The notes beneath the pieces were generated by a model. The model made no database searches. It was not told the origin of the DNA and saw only the letters and a list, made by a program, of their open reading frames with translations. A program made the position numbers and the translations under genes. This document shows positions 49,972-54,765 of a DNA stretch of 54,765 bases, piece by piece; the stretch's first letter is position 1, and every line of letters starts with the position of its first letter. Source of the DNA: Candidatus Saccharimonadota bacterium (GTDB lineage: Bacteria; Patescibacteriota; Saccharimonadia; Saccharimonadales; Saccharimonadaceae); contig JAFRCG010000023.1 of assembly GCA_017404515.1 (NCBI GenBank), positions 1-54,765 of the forward strand, given 5' to 3'.

Positions 49972-50737
49972 CAGCGTTTTTTAGCATGTGTAGCAAGATT
50001 CCTGCGTAGATTGTGCCGGTGATTTCACGAAGAGCGCAAAGGACGATACTGAGTGCAAAGACATTTACTCCTACATTCCATTGTCCATGCATAATTCCAA
50101 ACACGACCGAAGTAATTATAGTGGCGATGATGATACCAAGGAGATTTTTGCGTTTTGATTTTTTGCTTTGCCCTTTTTCGGTGACAAGTTTGGCGCGTAG
50201 CTTGCCATATAGGAAACCTCTAAAAATAATTTCTTCGGCGATAGGTGCGACTACTACAAGTACGGTAAGTATTAGATAACGGTCTGCACCTAAGACACCC
50301 GTATTGTAGCCGAGATTTTGGGTTTCGTTGGCATTAAACCATGGAAAAGCAGAAAAAATATTAGTAATGAGGGCTCCAAATATGAGGTAGACGATAAAGC
50401 CGATTGGCGCAAGTGCGATATCCCCCCATGTAGGTAACTCAATGATGCCGAGCTCTTCTAGGTTTAGCTTTTTCTGTTTGGATAATCTCCATGGTACTAA
50501 TATAATAATAGCTATAGAAACGAGGTAACACAAAATAGAATAAATACTCTGAAGCGCGGAGGAATTGCTGGTGGGATGAAAAATCCAGATGATGAGATTA
50601 GCAAGAACGAGTTGTGCGAGATAATAGACTAGTCCAACCCAGGATGTTACGACGATTATGGATAAAATAGTCTTAGCAACTTTGTGTGTTTTTAGGTAGG
50701 ATGTTGTTTTTTCTAAGAGCTTTGATTTTTTGTTCAT
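49931..50737 (-). CDS. CPBP-family intramembrane protease
   Basis: A 268-residue polytopic membrane protein with the CPBP/Abi motifs EEIIFRGFLYGKLR (about 172-185) and HGQWNVGVNVFAL (about 218-230). Such enzymes process prenylated or small secreted peptides, or give bacteriocin immunity; the substrate here is unknown. It starts 15 nt after the site-2 protease gene, with GAGG as ribosome binding site. It ends in TGA, the only UGA stop I found among the window's genes; a TAA follows one codon later. Cassette C14 begins at its 3' end. Confidence 0.87.
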   Translation of the reverse strand: MNKKSKLLEKTTSYLKTHKVAKTILSIIVVTSWVGLVYYLAQLVLANLIIWIFHPTSNSSALQSIYSILCYLVSIAIIILVPWRLSKQKKLNLEELGIIELPTWGDIALAPIGFIVYLIFGALITNIFSAFPWFNANETQNLGYNTGVLGADRYLILTVLVVVAPIAEEIIFRGFLYGKLRAKLVTEKGQSKKSKRKNLLGIIIATIITSVVFGIMHGQWNVGVNVFALSIVLCALREITGTIYAGILLHMLKNAVAFYFIFIAGLGF

Positions 50738-50752
50738 TTTGGCCTCTAAAAG

Positions 50753-52015
50753 TTAGAAAAACCTCAAGATATCAAGTACGGTGATAATGGCAATGAGGAT
50801 AAGTAGGAAAACAAAGGTGCGTGAAACTAGGCGCTCTTCTTTTTCTTTGGTAAGGACTTTGCCGCGTAGGCGATAGAAAGCAATCATAATAAAGCGGCCA
50901 CCGTCTAGCGCTGGGATAGGCAAGACATTCATACAGGCAAGAGAGATAGAAATAAGTGCAGCTAGAAAAGCAAGGGTAGTTGGGCCGGATTCAAAAGATT
51001 TAGGAAATAGGATGCCAATGATACCAACTGGCCCAGAGACAGAGTCACCGACGAATTTGATCTCGCTTTGACCTTCAGAGCGGATACTTTCGTCAGTATT
51101 AAATTGTTTGATAATGCCAGAAAAGAGTGATTTTAGCATTTCGTAGAGACCACGATAGGTTTCTCCGGTGAGCTGGACAGTACTAACTGCGCCAACGATA
51201 GGTGCAGACCAAGTAGAGTGATAGGTAGGAGTATTAGACTGAGCAAGATAGACGCCCAGGCGGTATTCGGAGCTAGAATCGTTGAGAGTAATGTCTACAA
51301 AATGAGGCTCAGTTTCTCCCTCGCTAATAACTTCGTAGGTGACGGTTTGGCCAGCGTGATCATGATTATAGTCAAAGATATCAGAGCTGGTGATGACTTC
51401 TGTGTCGCCAACCTTGACGATTTGATCGTTAGCTTTGAGATTTGAATGTGCGGCTGGCGAATCTTCCATGATTTCTCTGATAGTGACAATGGACGAATTG
51501 ACATAAGTGTCTCCAGGCATGTGGAACTGGTTGTCCATAAATTCTGGCATGCCAGTCCAGGCCAAGATGGTAAGAATTAGAAATGCTACTAACCAGTTCA
51601 TGGTGACGCCGGCAAAGAGGATTTTAGTCTTTTGCCAGAGAGAGGCGTTACCAAAACTATGTGGACGCTTATCGCTGTCTGATTCTCCTTTCATTTGGCA
51701 GAAGCCGCCAATAGGCAACCAGTTGATGGAAAAAACTAAGGTTTTTTGAGGCTTTTGCCATTCTGATTTTGGCAAGCGGAGCCATTTTTGAGGTTTTTTG
51801 GATTTGTCTAATTTTTTGCCAGCCTTTTTCCCTTCTTTCCATTTGATGTATTCTGGATTTTTAACCCAAGAGATAGCGCGTGGCGGAAAACCAATGCCGA
51901 ACTCTTCTACTTCCACGCCATTTCTTCTGGCAGCAATAAAATGGCCAAACTCATGTGCGACTACTAGCGCCATAAGAATAAAGAAACCAATGATAACTCC
52001 AAAAACAATATTCAT
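50753..52015 (-). CDS. Site-2 metalloprotease (M50, RseP type)
   Basis: A 420-residue intramembrane zinc protease: HEFGHFIAARR (about 23-33), a PDZ domain (about 195-260, EDSPAAHSNLKANDQIVKVG), and the third zinc ligand in MNVLPIPALDGGRF (about 365-378). Likely cleaves anti-sigma or signal-peptide remnants in the membrane. A Lys-rich insertion follows the first helix (GKKAGKKLDKSKKPQK). The leaderless promoter fixes the start. Confidence 0.93.
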   Translation of the reverse strand: MNIVFGVIIGFFILMALVVAHEFGHFIAARRNGVEVEEFGIGFPPRAISWVKNPEYIKWKEGKKAGKKLDKSKKPQKWLRLPKSEWQKPQKTLVFSINWLPIGGFCQMKGESDSDKRPHSFGNASLWQKTKILFAGVTMNWLVAFLILTILAWTGMPEFMDNQFHMPGDTYVNSSIVTIREIMEDSPAAHSNLKANDQIVKVGDTEVITSSDIFDYNHDHAGQTVTYEVISEGETEPHFVDITLNDSSSEYRLGVYLAQSNTPTYHSTWSAPIVGAVSTVQLTGETYRGLYEMLKSLFSGIIKQFNTDESIRSEGQSEIKFVGDSVSGPVGIIGILFPKSFESGPTTLAFLAALISISLACMNVLPIPALDGGRFIMIAFYRLRGKVLTKEKEERLVSRTFVFLLILIAIITVLDILRFF

Positions 52016-52021
52016 ATGCTT

Positions 52022-52030
52022 ATTATAACA
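52022..52030 (-). promoter_or_regulatory. Leaderless -10 of the site-2 protease gene
   Basis: TG-T-TATAAT, 6 nt before ATG. Confidence 0.65.
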
Positions 52031-52050
52031 CAGAGTGCGGATTTTAGTGA

Positions 52051-52752
52051 TTATTTACCAAAGCGGCGCTGACGAGAATTGAATTCTGCAATGATGTCGT
52101 CTAGGTCAGAGACTTTGATGTCTGGGAAATACTTTTCTAGGAACAAAAATTCGGAATAAGCAGCGCGCCACAGCATAAAACCAGAAATGCGTTCTTCCCC
52201 AGAGGTGCGTACAATTAAATCGCAAGGTGGTATTTCTGGATGATAGAGGCTGTCCTCGATGTCTTCCGGAGTGACCTCAGTATTTAGGTCTGACAAATTG
52301 GCTTTAGGATTTGCTTTTGCCTTTTTCTGAATAAATTTAGTGACGGCATCGGCAATTTCCCATTTTCCGCCATAGTTAAAACAGATACAAACAGTGCCAT
52401 TTTTGCCATCTTTGGTAGTTTCTTCGGCTTCTGCTAATTTTTCCAAAATATCTTTAGGTGCAGGATCTTTGCGGCCCAAAACTACCATTTTGATACCTTT
52501 TTTCTGTAGTTTTTTAGAAAGTCTGGTAATATTAACGCGTAAAAGATCCATTAGGTAAGCCACTTCTTCTTTGCTCCGGCCCCAATTCTCAGTAGAAAAA
52601 ACATAGAAACTAGCAAACTGGACGCCTTTATCAAAGATAGCTTCGGCGATTTTTTCCATTTGAGAAAAGCCGCGACGGTGGCCTTCTAGAGTGGGCAGGC
52701 CTCTTTCCCTGGCCCAACGGCGATTGCCGTCAACAATAAAACCAATATGCAT
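52051..52752 (-). CDS. uppS: Undecaprenyl diphosphate synthase
   Basis: A 233-residue cis-prenyltransferase making the lipid carrier for wall synthesis. HIGFIVDGNRRWARERGLPTLEGH carries the catalytic Asp and the diphosphate site; FYVFSTENWGRS and the C-terminal DLIVRTSGEERISGFMLWRAAYSEF are intact. It begins 1 nt after frr. The frr-uppS order is widespread. Confidence 0.95.
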   Translation of the reverse strand: MHIGFIVDGNRRWARERGLPTLEGHRRGFSQMEKIAEAIFDKGVQFASFYVFSTENWGRSKEEVAYLMDLLRVNITRLSKKLQKKGIKMVVLGRKDPAPKDILEKLAEAEETTKDGKNGTVCICFNYGGKWEIADAVTKFIQKKAKANPKANLSDLNTEVTPEDIEDSLYHPEIPPCDLIVRTSGEERISGFMLWRAAYSEFLFLEKYFPDIKVSDLDDIIAEFNSRQRRFGK

Positions 52753-52753
52753 A

Positions 52754-53296
52754 CTAGATTCTCATGATTTCTGCTTCTTTTTCTTTGAAAGCAACATCAA
52801 TTTTGTCGGTGTATTCCTTGGTGAGATCGTCGATGTCTTTTTCGGCGCGTTTAGTAGCATCTTCTGGAAGTTTGGCTTCTTTGATGTCTTTTCTGGCATC
52901 TTCACGGATGTTTCTGATACCGATTTTGGCCTCTTCTACTTTTTCCGAGGCGGTTTTTACGATTTCTTTGCGGCGTTCCTCAGTAAGAGGTGGAATAGGT
53001 ACGCGGATTACTCTGCCGTCATCTGCAGGATTGAGGCCAAGTGTGCTATCTGCACGGATGGCGCTTTCGATATTGCCAATATTGGCGGGATCAAACGGAG
53101 TAACAAGCAACATGGTGGCATCAGAGATAGTAACATTGGCAACTTGATTTAGTGGCATAAATTGGCCATAGGCTTCTACTTTGACGCCAGAAAGCATATC
53201 AGGGTGAGCACGGCCAGTGCGGACTTTTTTCATTTCGTCATTAAAACGAGTAAGAACAGTTGTCATTTTTTGCTTTTCTTCGTTGGTGTCAAACAT
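52754..53296 (-). CDS. frr: Ribosome recycling factor
   Basis: A 180-residue three-helix-bundle protein: TRFNDEMKKVRTGRAHPDML, YGQFMPLNQVANVTISD, VRIPIPPL-like segment (RVIRVPIPPLTEERRKEIVK) and a C-terminal DDLTKEYTDKID. I start at 53296 (MFDTNEEK) because GGAG lies 8 nt upstream; a TATAAT box is further upstream, so this gene has a short leader. Confidence 0.95.
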   Translation of the reverse strand: MFDTNEEKQKMTTVLTRFNDEMKKVRTGRAHPDMLSGVKVEAYGQFMPLNQVANVTISDATMLLVTPFDPANIGNIESAIRADSTLGLNPADDGRVIRVPIPPLTEERRKEIVKTASEKVEEAKIGIRNIREDARKDIKEAKLPEDATKRAEKDIDDLTKEYTDKIDVAFKEKEAEIMRI

Positions 53297-53352
53297 ATAA
53301 AACTCCAATTATTATATTTAAATTATAACATAGGAGATGGAATTAGTAAAAA

Positions 53353-54324
53353 TTAAATGATAAAAATGACAGAGTAGTAGACTGCAAAAGTGGCCAACAT
53401 GGCAACACCTTCTGCACGAGTGATTTTGTGTTTGGTGGCAGAAAAGATAAATAGCAAAATAGTGGAAAATATGAGAACGATGAGGTCTATAACTTGGAAA
53501 GAGGCTGGAGTAACAGTGCCAAAAATAGCAACTGGTATACCTAATACCATACAGATATTAAAGATATTAGAGCCTAAAATATTGCCGAGAAGCAAGTCAG
53601 TTTCACCCTTTTTGGCGGAAACAATAGTGGTGACAAGCTCTGGCAGAGAGGTACCAAGAGCAATTACAGTAAGAGAAATAAGTCTTTCAGACATGCCAAT
53701 ATGAGTAGCGATTTCGGAAGCGGAATTTACGACTAAGTCGGAGCCAAAGATGATGCCAGTTAGACCAAGAATTACGATAAGAATAGAAGGTAATAATTTC
53801 CAACGAGGTGATTCTTTTGCCTCTTGATTTTTGGATTTTTTATGTTCTGATATAGCAGTATTGATGAGATAGTACAGAAAAATTGCAAAAAATAGCAAAA
53901 TAGCAAGACCATCAGAACGCGCGATCCGGTTGACACTTGCCGCATTGATCCTGATATCTAAGAACAAGACTACTAAGAGAGTAGAGACCAAAACAGTAAT
54001 AGGAATTTCTTTTCTAATAGTGTTGTTTTTGATGCGAAGTGGGCGAATAACTGCCGCTACGCCTAAAATTAGCAAAATATTAATGATATTACTACCGATA
54101 ACGTTGCCAAGGACCATATCGGTATTACCCTCTGCTAGCGCTTGGATAGATACGGCAAGCTCTGGCGCGCTAGTGCCAAAGGCGATAATAGTGAGGCCAA
54201 TGAGGATTTTAGGAACTTTGAAATTAAGGGCGGTGCTAGATGCGCCGTCAACGAAGAAATCGGCACCTTTGATTAGTAAAACAAATCCAACAATCAATAA
54301 AAGAATTTGAGGAATAATCTCCAT
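53353..54324 (-). CDS. Calcium/sodium antiporter (CaCA family)
   Basis: A 323-residue protein with about ten membrane helices in two inverted halves. The alpha repeats are IAFGTSAPELAVS followed by GNVIGSNIINI, and IALGTSLPELVTT followed by GNILGSNIFNI, with the acidic Glu in each PE[L] that binds Ca. Resembles YrbG. A cytoplasmic charged loop (EHKKSKNQEAKES) separates the halves. Confidence 0.93.
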   Translation of the reverse strand: MEIIPQILLLIVGFVLLIKGADFFVDGASSTALNFKVPKILIGLTIIAFGTSAPELAVSIQALAEGNTDMVLGNVIGSNIINILLILGVAAVIRPLRIKNNTIRKEIPITVLVSTLLVVLFLDIRINAASVNRIARSDGLAILLFFAIFLYYLINTAISEHKKSKNQEAKESPRWKLLPSILIVILGLTGIIFGSDLVVNSASEIATHIGMSERLISLTVIALGTSLPELVTTIVSAKKGETDLLLGNILGSNIFNICMVLGIPVAIFGTVTPASFQVIDLIVLIFSTILLFIFSATKHKITRAEGVAMLATFAVYYSVIFII

Positions 54325-54330
54325 GTCTCA

Positions 54331-54339
54331 ATTATAGCA
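54331..54339 (-). promoter_or_regulatory. Leaderless -10 of the antiporter gene
   Basis: TG-C-TATAAT, 6 nt before ATG; overlaps the stop of the upstream YggU-like gene. Confidence 0.65.
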
Positions 54340-54553
54340 TAATCTCTATGAGTTTGTGTTTTGAAGTTTGACCTTTGACGATATTGATATTGCTTTTGGC
54401 GGTATGGAAATGCTTAGAGAGGATTTTGATAACATCGGCATTGGCCTCGCCGTCATGAGCTGGCTTGTGCGTGCGGACAACAATAGCGGAATCATCGATT
54501 ATCTCGACCGATTCGGTCTTGGAATTTGGTTTAACAAGAACGCTATAAATCAT
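54332..54553 (-). CDS. YggU-like DUF167 protein
   Basis: A 73-residue protein of the DUF167 family, unknown function. It shows VLVKPNSKTESVEI, VVRTHKPAHDGEANADVIKILSKHF and VKGQTSKHKLIEI, the usual order (KP-x-[AS]-K, G-x-AN, G-x-x-[ST]-x-x-K). I start at 54553 since TGT-TATAAT lies 6 nt upstream; the longer frame runs through that promoter. Confidence 0.88.
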   Translation of the reverse strand: MIYSVLVKPNSKTESVEIIDDSAIVVRTHKPAHDGEANADVIKILSKHFHTAKSNINIVKGQTSKHKLIEIML

Positions 54554-54559
54554 GTGATA

Positions 54560-54568
54560 ATTATAACA
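54560..54568 (-). promoter_or_regulatory. Leaderless -10 of the YggU-like gene
   Basis: TG-T-TATAAT, 6 nt before ATG. Confidence 0.65.
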
Positions 54569-54637
54569 CGAAGCGAGTTCTACAGTATAACACGGGGGCC
54601 TACATAAAACAGGTCTACTAGAGTACGAAGCGGGTCC

Positions 54638-54765
54638 TGGCATGACAGTGGTTTCTGACTGCTGACTTGGAAAGCAAAAATGTCATAATTGGTAAACGGC
54701 AATAATATACATTTTTGCTTTCCAAATCTAAATAATCAAGCAGTCTAAAACCACTGTGCATGCCA
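54638..54765. repeat. Large imperfect palindrome at the window end
   Basis: Arms of about 50 nt: TGGCATG...ACAGTGGTTT and GACTGCT at the outside, TTGGAAAGCAAAAATGT at the inside, around a loop of about 24 nt; the right arm ends in CACTGTGCATGCCA at the last base. No ORF. It may be a MITE-like element or the stem of an RNA; it is not related to HP1-HP3 by eye. Confidence 0.65.

Overview
The window looks like a chromosomal segment of a Patescibacteria/CPR bacterium, most probably Candidatus Saccharibacteria (TM7). The clues are compact housekeeping genes of moderate-to-low GC, a MurD-MurL pair for D-glutamate supply to peptidoglycan, a short ProS without its editing domain, small operons with 1-nt TAATG overlaps, and arrays of FISUMP-like surface-protein fragments. 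The lineage is inferred from gene content; there is no rRNA here.

Layout. 1-1.8 kb: tail of a surface-protein cassette, a sigma-region-4/HARE-HTH regulator and terminators. 1.8-10.6 kb: topA, cassette locus 1 with a hairpin element, an unassigned structured RNA, dprA, pth, a PIN-PhoH ATPase, der (with an inverted-repeat insertion), cassette locus 2 and tRNA-Glu. 10.6-18.6 kb: flavodoxin, a DUF3048 protein, gltX, two envelope proteins and a sortase. 18.7-28.9 kb: tRNA-Leu with a duplicated 3' end, membrane proteins, an SDR, two GT4 glycosyltransferases, a YjeF-C-like protein, exonuclease III, smpB, a hydrolase, a glutaredoxin and a Ctp protease. 27.7-43.4 kb: an envelope/division block (CHAP hydrolase, ftsX, ftsE, prfB, murL, murD, M16 peptidase, secA, hpf, serS, a DUF2207 protein, ldh). 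43.4-49.9 kb: two large cassette loci, each with a hairpin element and a small-peptide/antisense-RNA unit, around lysS, greA and proS. 49.9-54.8 kb: a CPBP protease, site-2 protease, uppS, frr, a Ca/Na exchanger, a YggU-like protein and a palindrome at the window end.

The most unusual system is in the intergenic regions. Fourteen cassettes of about 200 bp encode the C-terminal lectin-like part of one surface-protein family. They have near-identical ends and variable centres, and none has a promoter or a credible start. Inside these arrays sits a ~350-bp unit in two copies: a structured-leader mRNA for a 24-residue basic peptide on the minus strand, opposed by a promoter-driven, terminator-ended antisense RNA. 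The layout is that of a type I toxin-antitoxin module, and both helices and the reading frame are conserved between copies. I read the whole as a silent archive for surface-protein variation, stabilised or accompanied by toxin-antitoxin-like units; this is inference. Other window-wide features are a leaderless promoter pattern (TATAAT, 6-7 nt, ATG) at 17 genes and almost no UGA stop codons.
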